This document shows positions 19,001 through 29,042 of a stretch of 43,320 nt of DNA, in pieces; position 1 is the stretch's first letter, and each line of letters starts with the position of its first letter. The notes below the pieces were generated by a model, which saw only the letters and a program-made list of their open reading frames with translations, was not told the origin of the DNA and made no database searches. The stretch lies in NCBI GenBank assembly GCA_000695325.1, contig AVPN01000174.1, forward strand, positions 43,590 through 86,909, read 5' to 3'. The DNA is from Pleurobrachia bachei. Taxonomy: Eukaryota; Ctenophora; Tentaculata; Cydippida; Pleurobrachiidae. The translations under genes were made by a program, and so were the position numbers.

Positions 19001-21034
19001 GAAACTCCACCGGGGAATCATATTCATCCTCTTCCAGCCGACTGGATTTCTCCTCGAAAATGGCGGAGAGTTTCTCCAGACACCCCGATTTGTGAGCCTG
19101 AATGTTCACCAGTAGAGAACTTGACCAGGTACAATAGGGACAGTGGTAGTGCTTGAGAGTGAGCCCTCGGTTCACCGCACACCCCTTCCACTCACCCGTG
19201 CACTCGATAATCCGGTGATCAAAAGGCTCCTCCACCACCATAGTAGGAGGATAGTTCTGAGGAATCAAAGTAGCACCAGATGGAACAATCTCTGTAACTA
19301 ACTCCTCCGTCTGACCAAACATCTGAACCGTTCCCAGACGGTGTTTATTGTGTTGCTGGCATACCACGTAGTGAGCTTTGACAATGCTCAACCTGCACTC
19401 ACTGAACTCCTTGCAGTTTGGACAGTGGTAGTGCAGGATCGGTGCCATGATGGTTTTGTTTCCCTGGACCTTTTCCTCCGCACAGCATGAGTGATCGAGA
19501 GCGTAACACTTGGGAATGAAAATGTCATTGTTGATGGCGTTACAGTGGAGATGGTTGATATGATCGATGACACCCTCCCGTTTTATCCCACAAAACTCAC
19601 ACGCCGGACAATGGTAATGTTCCTGGATTTCATTCTTGATGTCGATCCTCTTCATGCACTGCTTCTTCCGGCAAACCTGGAGATCAATGACCAGCGAGTC
19701 GTCCTCCACCGTTGTCATGACAACAGGATACTGTCGATGACAGGAAACTCCACCGGGGAATCATATTCATCCTCGTCCAGCCGACTGGATTTCTCCTCAA
19801 AAATGGCGGAGAGTTTCTCCAGACACCCCGATTTGTGAGCCTGAATGTTCACCAGTAGAGAACTTGACCAGGTACAATAGGGACAGTGGTAGTGCTTGAG
19901 AGTGAGCCCTCGGTTCACCGCACACCCCTTCCACTCACCCGTGCACTCGATAATCCGGTGATCAAAAGGCTCCTCCACCACCATAGTAGGAGGATAGTTC
20001 TGAGGAATCAAAGTAGCACCAGATGGAACAATCTCTGTAACTAACTCCTCCGTCTGACCAAACATCTGAACCGTTCCCAGACGGTGTTTATTGTGTTGCT
20101 GGCATACCACGTAGTGAGCCTTGACGATACTCAACCTGCACTCACTGAACTCCTTACAGTTTGGACAGTGGTAGTGTAGGATGGGCGCCATTATGGTTTT
20201 GTTACCCTGGACTTTTTCCTCCGCACAGCAGGAGTGGTCGAGAGCGTAACACTTGGGAATGAAAATGTCGTTGTTGATGGCGTTACAGTGGAGATGATTG
20301 ATATGATCGATGACACCCTCCCGTTTGATCCCGCAAAACTCACACGCCGGACAATGGTAATGTTCCTGGATTTCATTCTTGATGTCGATCCTCTTCATGC
20401 ACTGCTTCTTCCGGCAGACCTGGAGATCGATAACCAGAGAATCGTCCTCCACAGTTGTCATGACAACAGGATACTCCCCACTGGAGTGACCCTCGTCCGA
20501 CTCAATTAGATCCTGCTCAAAGCACCTGGACCGGTGTTTCTCAATCTCATCCACCTCTGTGGTAGTCCACTCGCACGTGTCACAGTGGTAGTGAAACTTT
20601 GTCTCGTCGTACTGGTGCCGGCACGCCAGCTCCGAACACACTGGATAGAGATCCAACCGGGTGGCGAGGTTCTCACATGTGAATATATGGTTTTTCATGG
20701 CTGTCAGCCGGGAATTCACATGCATACAGTCAGGATAACCCGCACAATGATAATGTTTCTGACCCATGGTCTTCTTAGCCCGTTCCTGACCCGCCACACA
20801 GTACGCCTGGGATTTGGAGCAGATCAGATAGGATTCCTCCGGGATTGTGGGGGGTTTCACGTTACACTCGTTCACGTGTTGTCGGGCATGCTCGTGTTCA
20901 AAGGACACAAAGCTACATTTGACAGAAATGGGGCAGTGGTAATGAGGGGTGGCGTCCGTTTTGAGGCAGAGCGGAAGAACACCGTAACATTTGGGAAAGT
21001 AGCCTTCAGACTCCATTTGGGATCGGGCCATCAT
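16053..21034 (-). CDS. Large H-[YWF]-H-C multi-zinc-finger protein with C-terminal SWIM-like module
   Basis: Two overlapping frames cover this gene: 19715-21034 (N-terminal) and 16053-19718 (1,221 codons), separated by a frame-breaking internal duplication. Without the second copy of that duplication the product would be about 1,400 residues. It has about 14 repeats of the form C-x(4-6)-C-(x)n-H-[Y/W/F]-H-C-x(2-3)-C-x(about 12)-H-x(3-4)-C, for example H-Y-H-C-P-A-C, H-W-H-C-P-I-C, H-F-H-C-P-L-C, plus one degenerate repeat. The C-terminal module has V-D-K-S-A-G-I-F-L-V-R-G-S, P-V-H-V-I-F, then C-E-S-G-C ... C-K-H and C-K-C-F-Y-K-E-C-V-H (SWIM: C-x-C-(x)n-C-x-H). The finger resembles Castor/CASZ1-type fingers with extra N-terminal cysteines, but I cannot assign orthology. 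A nuclear DNA/RNA-binding role is inferred. An acceptor (CATCTAG) precedes the ATG by 17 nt; a 4-codon out-of-frame uORF lies between. Confidence 0.75.
18991..20473. repeat. 740-bp internal tandem duplication in the multi-finger gene
   Basis: Units 18991-19730 and 19734-20473 are direct repeats separated by CTG, for an offset of 743 bp, which is not a multiple of three. The half nearer the lower coordinates (about 375 bp) shows only about two differences. The other half (from about 19367 / 20110 on) differs by many mostly synonymous changes. Each unit encodes fingers 4-6 of the array. The offset throws the upstream frame into a stop shortly after the junction. Confidence 0.9.
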
Positions 21035-21620
21035 CTTTGGATCATTCTTTCCTAGATGAGGGAGAGGGGAGGGGAGTTAGTAAGAGATGATTGGAATTAG
21101 TGGAGGGGGTTTTTGATAACAAAGAGGAGGGTATGATAACCAAAGGGGATGGATAACCAATAGGTTAACCAATAGATGACTAATAGGATTGCATAGGTAG
21201 ATGGCGCATGGGTAACGGACCGTGGACACTGGACGTAAAGGTCAAAGCTTTGATGACCATGCCGCATGGCCTATGGGGAAGTAAGATCTAGATTTAGGGG
21301 AAATATAGCGCAAACCATATCACTTTTTTAGTAATGTTTGGGTGAAGACAAGGGAAATAAATAAGTAGCTCGAAAAGCCAAGTATTGTGGAGACGAAGAA
21401 AGAAAGTAAAACGAAAAGGACTGTAAATTAAATGTAAGTCATGAAAAATGATCAAACATAATAAACTTGGGAACTAAAGTTTGAAAAATGAAAAAGTGCT
21501 TCAAACAGCACCATGAGGCCCATGAACCAAACTCTAATTTTGCCAATTTCTGCAAAACGAAAATAAATAAATGTTTGAATGTAGTTAAAGATAAGTTTTT
21601 AGCGAGTCTGAATCTCCTTT
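21035..21620. other. Spacer: 3' flank of ELAV-like A and upstream region of the multi-finger gene
   Basis: Two CCAAT boxes sit close together at 21157-21161 and 21169-21173, within a short run of AACCAATAG-like words. An AG acceptor (CATCTAG) lies at about 21052, just before the multi-finger ATG. No frame is supported here. Promoter identity is a weak inference. Confidence 0.3.
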
Positions 21621-22829
21621 TTACTTCTTTTTCTCCGATTTGAAGTCCACCCTCAAGGTTCTCCCATTGAGTGTTGACCCATTCATCGCGTGGACAGCGT
21701 TAGCGGCGTCTCCATAGATGTTGAAGTTAACAAATCCAAACCAGTGATCTGTTGATTCAGATTTAACATTGTTCATCGCCTTGACGCTGGTTATAGCCCC
21801 AAAGGGAGCAAACAGTTGGTATAGTAAACAGTTCTTGCAGGAAGTCTCCGGGAGATTAGCAACATAAAGGCAGAAAGATCCAGGTGTGGCAGCTGCAGCT
21901 CCGGATGCAGGGGGCGGAGCAGGAGCAGGGGCGGCAACTGGTGGAGCAGGGTGAGGGTAACTAGCACCGTACATGGATCCATAGCCTGCAGGGGGTGGAT
22001 GGCCGCCATGGGCCGGTGCAGACCGGGTGTAGTCGTGGGGAGGGCCAGCTGGGGGCGGGTAGGCACCGTAACCCGCGTTTGCAGGAGGGTAAGATCCGGG
22101 GTGACCATAGGGGTTTGCCTGGGCAGGGGGAGGGGCTGAAGCTGGGATAGGTGCAGCAGCAGCAGCCGCGGCAGTAGAGGATGTCTTTGCGTAAGGACTA
22201 AAACGCTGGTCGTGATATGAGACCACTCCACCTCCACCAACTTTTGTTTTCAGTTGAAGTCCAGAATCAGCTTTCTTGCCAGAGTCGGCAATTTTAACGA
22301 TAAGAGGAAGCGTACCTCCCTCAGGAACTTTACCATCCAAATTCAAGATTGCAGCCGATGCCTCCTTGGATGTTCCATATTTCACGAAACCAGCTCCTCG
22401 ACTCTCTCCCGAGCTCTCACGGAGAATTTTCACGTGTTTGAGAGGTCCGTGTTGTGAGAACAGTTCCCCAAGATCAGGCTCCTTCCACTGTTTTGGTATC
22501 CCCGCTATGTATACATTGACATCGTCTACCACGGTTTTAGTGTAGACCTTGCTTCCATCGAGCGGTGTAGAGTAGGCGACTCTCAGCGTTTTGCCCTCCA
22601 TCTTCACTCTGTTATATTTATCAATCGCCTTCTGGGAACTCTCTTCATCAATATACTTGATAAACCCGTAACCTTTAGATTCGTTAGTTGCAAAGTTCAT
22701 CACCAAGTGGCAACTCTCCATGGCACCAAACTCACTGAACATTTCCTTGAACTGGTCCTTGTCCACTGAGGCGGGGAGGTAGTTGATCATCAGACATTTC
22801 CTCTGGTCTACTGTCAGTTGGTCGGCCAT
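21621..22829 (-). CDS. ELAV-like RNA-binding protein A, three RRMs, intronless
   Basis: 402 residues from M-A-D-Q-L-T-V-D-Q-R-K. RRM1 has L-M-I-N-Y-L-P and G-Y-G-F-I-K-Y; RRM2 has V-N-V-Y-I-A-G-I-P and G-A-G-F-V-K-Y; a long Ala/Pro/Gly/Tyr-rich hinge follows; RRM3 is C-terminal with L-Y-V-A-N-L-P and W-F-G-F-V-N-F. This two-plus-one arrangement with a low-complexity hinge is the ELAV/Hu architecture, which binds AU-rich elements in mRNA. Aromatic RNP1 residues are mostly kept; RRM3 has a C-K-N-C-L-L-Y-Q-L-F helix shared with neighbour B. An acceptor (CAATTTAG) lies 28 nt before the ATG. Paralogue B starts 313 bp further up the same strand. Confidence 0.85.
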   Translation of the reverse strand: MADQLTVDQRKCLMINYLPASVDKDQFKEMFSEFGAMESCHLVMNFATNESKGYGFIKYIDEESSQKAIDKYNRVKMEGKTLRVAYSTPLDGSKVYTKTVVDDVNVYIAGIPKQWKEPDLGELFSQHGPLKHVKILRESSGESRGAGFVKYGTSKEASAAILNLDGKVPEGGTLPLIVKIADSGKKADSGLQLKTKVGGGGVVSYHDQRFSPYAKTSSTAAAAAAAPIPASAPPPAQANPYGHPGSYPPANAGYGAYPPPAGPPHDYTRSAPAHGGHPPPAGYGSMYGASYPHPAPPVAAPAPAPPPASGAAAATPGSFCLYVANLPETSCKNCLLYQLFAPFGAITSVKAMNNVKSESTDHWFGFVNFNIYGDAANAVHAMNGSTLNGRTLRVDFKSEKKK

Positions 22830-23142
22830 GATCTTATCAATCTGATACAGGGCTGAACTAAATTGGGAAAGGGAAGACGTTAAAAACTCTCGAGTAAAGA
22901 AACAAAGTATTAAACTGCAATCATTAAAATGTATAATAGCATAAAAAACTATATTATTTGTCGTAAGGATTTGTGGCAGTGGTCGAGAGAGAAAAACGCT
23001 TTTTTCACACAAATAAACCTATTTAAATTTAAATGATCAACAAAATATAAGATGTGTTCTTGTCTGCCATTTTAAATTATATTGGTTAAAAAGTGATTCT
23101 TCTAGGAATTCGTATATTCGTGTGATTATGTGCCTTCACAAC

Positions 23143-24483
23143 TCACAAGACATAGTTATCGCCATATCCATGGAATACATTGTTTTTCGATTTCATTCTG
23201 TCCCATTTGCTTTGTTTGTAAACAACTTTCAGCACTTGCCCATCGAGGGTGCTCTTATGTAACGTATTGACTGCCATATCAGCCCCGTCCTGGCTGACAT
23301 AATTAACAAACCCAAACCAGCTCCCAGGGGTGTAGTTGTGATCTTTGTTGGTAGGATTCGGCTCCATCGCCTTAACCGAGGCTATCGCTCCGTAAGGTGA
23401 GAACAGCTGGTAGAGAAGGCACTGTTTACAGGAGGTCTCGGGTAGATTTCCAACGTAAATTCCAACGGGATAAGGATCAGCTTCGATTGTAGCGGTGTTT
23501 GGGGTAAAAGAGTGGGATGCACCACCGTGAACGTCTATGGTGCTCATTGAGGGTATGGTTGGTATAATTGGTGCAACGGCGCTACTCGAGTTTTTATTAT
23601 AGGGATGTGCTCGACTGTTCAAGACCGCTCTAAGGTCGTTCTTCTCAATTATTTTCCCGTGATGACTGGGTTCCTCGCCGCCTCGAGAGAAGGGATCAGT
23701 AAGAGAGCAGGAGAGCCTCATAAGAGTGTTGTCCAGTTGCCGGCCATCCATTTTGGATGCCGCATCTGCTGCAGCCTCCAGTGAGTGCATTATGACCTTC
23801 CCTCGGCCTGTTGGAAGTTCCGCATGGTCTTTGAATATCTTCGTATCGCAAACCGTCCCAAATTCAGAAAAGATTTGGTGTAAGTTATGCTCCTTGACGG
23901 AGGCAGGTATGCTAGAAAGCCAAACGGGTGTCATTTCGTGGTCGATTACTGCAGGGATTATCGGTGCTGCAACCTGAACATCAGTATTATATCGGTGATG
24001 TGACCTGTCGTTATATGATCTATCATCATCAAATCGTGACTGTCTCGTACTATTCTCATTATACCGGGGTGGGTGCTCTTCTACGATTCGAGGGGGACTT
24101 CTTCTAATTGGTTCTTGCCAGCTGGTATTACGTGGCGGTGAGGTTCTTTTGTAAGGAGAAGCATCGGTGTGTACTAGGTGATATGAGTTTCCTCTCCTTG
24201 AGTCAACGGCAGCAGGAGCTGCTCCAAGAAGGGCATTCTGTGGAAAGCTTTGGTTGGATAAGGATACGTTAATCTTGGAAGGTCCAAAGAATCGGCCATT
24301 GAGGTTCAGGGCACGTCGGGCATCGTCAGGCTGGTAGTATTCAACGAACGCGTAGTATGGGAATCCGGATTGGATTATAGTTGTTCTGGCAACCTCTCCT
24401 GCAACAGAAAATAGATCCGCGAGATCTCTATCTGTGGCCGTGTGGGTTATGTTTGTTACTTGTAGTACGCACCTATTGGCCAT
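23143..24483 (-). CDS. ELAV-like RNA-binding protein B, three divergent RRMs, intronless
   Basis: 446 residues from M-A-N-R-C-V-L-Q-V-T-N-I. RRM1 is short and atypical (V-L-Q-V-T-N-I, Y-Y-A-F-V-E-Y). RRM2 has W-L-S-S-I-P-A-S-V with a weak RNP1 (G-R-G-K-V-I-M). RRM3 is well kept (I-Y-V-G-N-L-P-E-T-S-C, W-F-G-F-V-N-Y) and closely resembles RRM3 of protein A. The linker between RRM1 and RRM2 is Arg/Ser/Tyr-rich. I read it as an ELAV-family paralogue whose first two RRMs have drifted. A TATTATAG acceptor ends 6 nt before the ATG. The first 81 bases of its coding region are repeated at 28559-28639. Confidence 0.75.
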   Translation of the reverse strand: MANRCVLQVTNITHTATDRDLADLFSVAGEVARTTIIQSGFPYYAFVEYYQPDDARRALNLNGRFFGPSKINVSLSNQSFPQNALLGAAPAAVDSRRGNSYHLVHTDASPYKRTSPPRNTSWQEPIRRSPPRIVEEHPPRYNENSTRQSRFDDDRSYNDRSHHRYNTDVQVAAPIIPAVIDHEMTPVWLSSIPASVKEHNLHQIFSEFGTVCDTKIFKDHAELPTGRGKVIMHSLEAAADAASKMDGRQLDNTLMRLSCSLTDPFSRGGEEPSHHGKIIEKNDLRAVLNSRAHPYNKNSSSAVAPIIPTIPSMSTIDVHGGASHSFTPNTATIEADPYPVGIYVGNLPETSCKQCLLYQLFSPYGAIASVKAMEPNPTNKDHNYTPGSWFGFVNYVSQDGADMAVNTLHKSTLDGQVLKVVYKQSKWDRMKSKNNVFHGYGDNYVL

Positions 24484-24885
24484 AATGAGCTATAATAAGA
24501 AAGAGTAGTTAGCAGGGAGGGTGTAAAGGGGGTGATTTATTCCTTGTGATCTCACTGAAAGAAACAAAGGGGGAGAAACAGAGATAGACAAGGTTTTTTG
24601 GAGTAAAAATCAAGTGATCCTTCCAGAGTAATATCATAGCGATGCCGTCATCTCATTTGACACGGTTATACATAAATTAACAATAAATTAAGATATTAAT
24701 AAGTTAAGATACACACACACAGGGTAAGAAGCTGTATAACGCTCGTGAAAAATAAAACTAATAACGCTACCACAGAAAAAAAAACAGACAAACGCACAAA
24801 CTCTCTCCCTCACACACACACGACGTAAGATAATACAGTCGGATAAATGCAATGTCTCCACACAGAAACCGCACACCCACACAAA

Positions 24886-26372
24886 CTACCGGAACTCAGA
24901 CCTCTTCTGCGATTTAAAACTGACGTTTAAGATCCTGCCAGTGGCAAGCTCAAGACCATGTAAGAGCCGCACTGCCTCGTATGCTCCATCATACTTAGCC
25001 ATGTTTACAAAACCATAACCCCGGCACTTCTGAGAGTTAGTATCGACCATTGCTCGGACAGAGGTGATGGGTCCGAAGGGTGAAAAGAGACGGTAGAGGG
25101 TTACGTCAGAGTCACTTTCGTCTAGGTTACACACGTACAGACCCCAACCTGGAGTAAGATGTGAGTATTACCATCACACCGGAATTAGTGATCACACCGA
25201 CGAATAAGCATAATGACCACCAAACTCACCGAAAAGCAAAGTACAAGCAAACCGAACAACCACACCGACAAGGAAACCTACCGTGAGTGGGATGGAAACA
25301 GTTATCGACCATATCAGGGGAGGGGTTTGGCACTTACCGTGAGTGGGATGGAAACAGTTATCGACCATGTCAGGAGAAGGGTTTGGCACGGGACCGGAAT
25401 CTGCTGGTAGCCGACCTCCAGATACCACCATCGGACTGTACCTTGGACTGTAAATCGGGTGTTAGGTAGATTGAGACACGCCCTGGGTCTCAACTTATAG
25501 TGGCCAGAGGGTATGTTATGAATGGAGTCGCAAGTACTGCTCAAACGACTCACCTGTTTCCCTGTGGTGTTCTGTTTCTAATGGTTCCATTTGGTGATCC
25601 GACCGGAGAACGAGGACCATTAGGACCAGCTGAAAGAGTACAAATTGGGGTTACATTGATACTTGATTCTTAAGATCAGTGCATAAAACAAAAAATCTCG
25701 TTTTTCTTTGTTAAATTGGGGCTACATGGGAGTAGTGGGCAGTGGCCACATGGAAGTGGGGCACTGTAAACAGATAACTTTGCTAAATGGCGGAGAAATG
25801 ATGTGTGACCACATATAAGTTGGGCGAGAGAATGGACATGATCAAGTTGTTTACACAAATTCTTTCAAAGTTATATATTTACATTTCAGTGCGAATTTGA
25901 CCTGAATGGGGTTTCCCGGATCAAAAACACAAGAACCATTGATTGAGCTAAGTGCTCGCTCTGCTGAGGGCCGGTCACCAAACTTCACCAACCCACATGT
26001 ATCTGGCCTTCCTGGGATAGGAACAATGGATGAGTTAGATCTAAACAGAGTGAAAGAAACCATGTTGGTATGTTTGGAAACATACCAACATTGTTCGTGA
26101 TGTTATCGGTGGCCGGTGTAAGGTAAGGTGTTTTTATCACTAGGGTGTAGGGTCCCCGACAGGGGTTCACGTCTCACGACCATGACAGCCACTAACCAGG
26201 AACCACACTTATCAAATTAAAAACTTTCAGTTATACCTGCATCCCGTAAGATCCTCACAGACAGAACTTCTCCAAAGGGACTGAAGAAGTCCATCAGCTG
26301 GTACTCGTTGAAGTTTAAGGGCAACTTGGACACATACAGGTTTGTCTCTTCCCCCGTGCCCCCGTCTTCCAT
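24886..26372 (-). CDS. ELAV-like two-RRM protein C, five exons
   Basis: Exons: 26237-26372, 25883-26011, 25554-25629, 25338-25447 and 24886-25148. The borders are GT-AG, the phases agree, and the total is 714 nt (237 residues). The first RRM (T-N-L-Y-V-S-K-L-P, C-G-L-V-K-F) matches ELAV RRM2 best. A Pro/Ser/Gly linker comes from two small exons. The last exon is an ELAV-type RRM3 (W-G-L-Y-V-C-N-L-D, C-R-G-Y-G-F-V-N-M). No RRM1 was found upstream. Exon 4 has a duplicated 3' end: a second copy of its last 56 bp with its own donor at 25281. Using it would shift the frame, so I chose the upstream donor. An acceptor CTCTAG lies 22 nt before the ATG. Confidence 0.8.
25282..25393. repeat. 56-bp tandem duplication over an exon-intron border
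   Basis: The word CCGTGAGTGGGATGGAAACA and the bases after it occur twice, starting at 25281 and 25337. This places two donor sites (GTAAGT after the first exon end, GTAGGT after the second) 56 bp apart in exon 4 of ELAV-like gene C. Gene D has only one copy. Confidence 0.9.
26062..26091. repeat. 14-bp perfect hairpin in intron 1 of ELAV-like gene C
   Basis: ATGTTGGTATGTTT and AAACATACCAACAT pair perfectly around a GG loop. The corresponding intron of gene D lacks it, so it arose after the duplication or was lost from D. Confidence 0.85.
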
Positions 26373-26399
26373 TACGACCGGAATTTTGGCGTGGCTAGA

Positions 26400-27400
26400 G
26401 AGAGAGGTTAGGTAGATAGAGAGGTTAGGTAATGGATAACTTATGTATTGAAAGATTGGCTAGATAGTATAGAGATAGAGGTGATGGATAACTTGGCCTC
26501 TAGATAGAGAGGTTAGGTAATGGATTTAACTGGTGTACTAAGAGTGTCCAATGTTTGGAGAAGGGTGGAAGGGTTCAGATGTAACAAAGTATTTGAGAAC
26601 GGTGAAAACTTAAGGGGAGGGGAGCCTGAGATGGTTTTCGAGTAAAACACAGTGCCTTTTTAGAACTTGATTATTGTATAATGTATAGGTATAATATAGT
26701 GTGTAAAGATATGTGTATAGGTATACTCGCGGAGGGCACCATCAAGATCCAATTAATATGTTTTACAAACTTGCTCTCTCTTTCAGTTCTTGACATAGCC
26801 AGTCAAATAAAGGGAAATATAGTTTACAGCCGAGCTAGTATGATAATATTGCTGTGTATATACACTCTTTAAGGGAAAAACGTTAAAGTAGGCCACAACA
26901 CACACTTGCTGCTGGGTTGAAAAAACCAGGTGCAAAGGTAGCCTGAGTCATCTTTAATAACAAACACTCACTTCTTCAAAAAATAGGAAAAAATAGTGCG
27001 ATAAAAATACATAAGGATCTTTAAAAGTTACCCTCCTAGTATAATATATTGGATATTTTTTGTATATTTTTAATATTTTAATATTGGTATTCATAACATA
27101 TCGTTTGACCCTGTCTTGGTCCGTTGTAAAAGGTCTCTCACTCATTCTCTATCTCAGTCACTAGCACTTTCTCCTTTTTCTCTAGCTCTCTCAGAGAGAG
27201 TCTCTCTATCTCAAATTTCTCAAGATCTCTGGCTCACATTTCTCTATCTCAGCATGCAAATCATGTACTCAACTAAAAAGGAAGCAAATCAATAAATTTC
27301 CAACCTGTTTTTTTCTAAAAAGTGAACGGTAACTGCTGCGTTTGCCGAAAAAGCAACACAAGGATCAAGCACCTCGTTCACATTTCTAACAGGATTGAAC
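26400..27400. other. Upstream/intronic spacer of ELAV-like gene C
   Basis: AT-rich with CT-rich runs near 27150-27250 and GGTTAGGTAATGGATAACTT-like repeats near 26405-26525. No coding frame is supported. I looked here for an ELAV RRM1 exon on the minus strand and found none. Confidence 0.4.
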
Positions 27401-27419
27401 TTCTCATCTCTTTGAGCAT

Positions 27420-27522
27420 GAACCGACCGAAACAAGTAAACAACCAATCAGAACTCGTTATTTAGGTCACGTGACTGGTTATCAGCCAATGAGGGACCAG
27501 TATTTGCTGATTCGGTCGGTTC
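27420..27522. promoter_or_regulatory. Candidate promoter module between inverted repeats (unit 1)
   Basis: The arms GAACCGACCGAA (27420-27431) and TTCGGTCGGTTC (27511-27522) enclose CCAAT at 27444 and 27486 and a CACGTG E-box at 27468-27473. The module is conserved in unit 2 although nearby sequence has indels. It lies about 1.05 kb upstream of the gene C ATG, so a 5' UTR intron would be needed. The promoter role is inferred from motif clustering. Confidence 0.4.
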
Positions 27523-27529
27523 CTGCTTT

Positions 27530-28540
27530 TGAGTTAAAGGAACACAATAATTATATTGTATACTTGTATAATATGTGTAAAGTTATAGTATAGCGGTATA
27601 AGTCTATAATATGTATGTATGTGTGGTATAGCAAAATAAAATAAGAAAACTATTTAGGACCAAGAAAACCATATGATAACTATTACTATTTCTTATTATG
27701 TGTATGATAATATGTGTATTTTTATGTCAAATCCAGCGAAAAGGGCATGAAACCCAATCAATCAGAAGATCTAACACCTCGGGATTGGAAATCCCTCAAT
27801 CACAGCTCAGAGAAATGTCCCAGCCCAAATTACTGCCCGTCCACGCCAAGAAATATGGATATAATGAAATTCCTGACGTGGATAGCATACATTTTGGCTG
27901 TGGACACGAACCCTCGCAACGTCTAAAAGAGACGACAAAATACAATTTAAAATTAAAAATGCTAAAAAAGTAAAAAGGTGTTAAGTCGAACAAATTAGAT
28001 CACCGGGGGATGGCCTCTGAGGGGTGCAAAATATAACAAATCTTATTTTCCGAGAACGAAACATTTTTCTTCTTCAAAAAACTCGCCAAATAGAAACTGT
28101 GGAAACTGCAAAATAGTTACACACACACACATACAACAGGGGGGAAACATTGGAAAGAAAACAACAGGTAAACCTTGAAATTTCTAATACAAATTTTAAA
28201 TTCATGCAGTAGAGAACTCTAATAGGATGAATTTTCAGGAAGATCGAAATCTCAATTGAGAGAAAAAAAATTATTTCAGTTATCAAACTCTCTCTTTCTC
28301 TGTCTCACTCTCTCTTTCTCTGTCTCTTCTCTGTCTTGAAACACTGTAAACATAACAACACTGCGTCTCTCCTTGCAATCGTCGAAAACCAAAACTAGAA
28401 ATTAATCAAAAGGCACCTGCACAAAAAATACTCTCACACAAATTGTGACACATGACTCTCACACACACAAAATGGTGTGTGAAGGTAACAATGTGGATTA
28501 TAAAAAACCTCGTAAAAAACTACAAAACCCTCTTTCACTC
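27530..28540. other. Distal part of duplicated unit 1 without supported gene
   Basis: Contains TATA-like AT-rich runs (27548-27640), an open plus-strand frame (27698-27973) with no recognisable domain, and CT/CA-rich simple sequence at 28280-28330 and 28430-28470. It is almost identical to unit 2 (31.6-32.6 kb), so conservation of the frame carries no information on selection. Confidence 0.4.
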
Positions 28541-28639
28541 TCACTCACATCGGGTCATAACAGAAAATAGATCCGCGAGATCTCTATCTGTGGCCGTGTG
28601 GGTTATGTTAGTTACTTGTAGTACACACCTATTGGCCAT
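28541..28639 (-). pseudogene. 5' fragment of ELAV-like gene B made by the tandem duplication
   Basis: The ATG at 28639 opens the same M-A-N-R-C-V-L-Q-V-T-N-I-T-H as gene B. The homology stops after L-F-S-V at the duplication junction, and the frame then runs M-T-R-C-E-stop, 32 residues in all. The upstream acceptor region is also copied (AGCTCATTATGG), so a short transcript is possible. No RRM is complete. Confidence 0.85.
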
Positions 28640-29042
28640 AATGAGCTACAAGAAAGGGTAGTTAGCAGGGAGGGGATAAAATATTTCTTGTGGTCTCACA
28701 GAAAGAAACATAGAGGGAGAAACAGAGATAGACAAGGTTTTTTGGAGTAAAAATCAAGTGATCCTTCCAGAGTAATATCATAGCGATGCCGTCATCTCAT
28801 TTGACACGGTTATACATAAATTAACAATAAATTAAGATATTAATAAGTTAAGATACACACACACAGGGTAAGAAGCTGTATAACGCTCGTGAAAAATAAA
28901 ACTAATAACGCTACCACAGAAAAAAAAACAGACAAACGCACAAACTCTCTCTCCCTCACACACGACGTAAGATAATACAGTCGGTTATTCAATGTCTCCG
29001 CACACACAGAATAAGAAACCGGACAGTGGACACCCACACAAA

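Noticed and set aside
11928-21924. CPPED1 start at the upstream in-frame ATG (11949)
   Set aside because: A strong acceptor lies between it and the ATG at 11928, so it would not be in the mature transcript.
24688-24882. Cys/Phe-rich minus-strand frame downstream of ELAV-like gene C
   Set aside because: It is AT/CA-rich 3' flanking sequence; the duplicate at 28840 has indels that change the frame.
27698-27973. Plus-strand frame conserved at 31750-31980 as a possible small gene
   Set aside because: The conservation comes from the recent 4.1-kb duplication, the two frames already differ in length, and no domain is visible.
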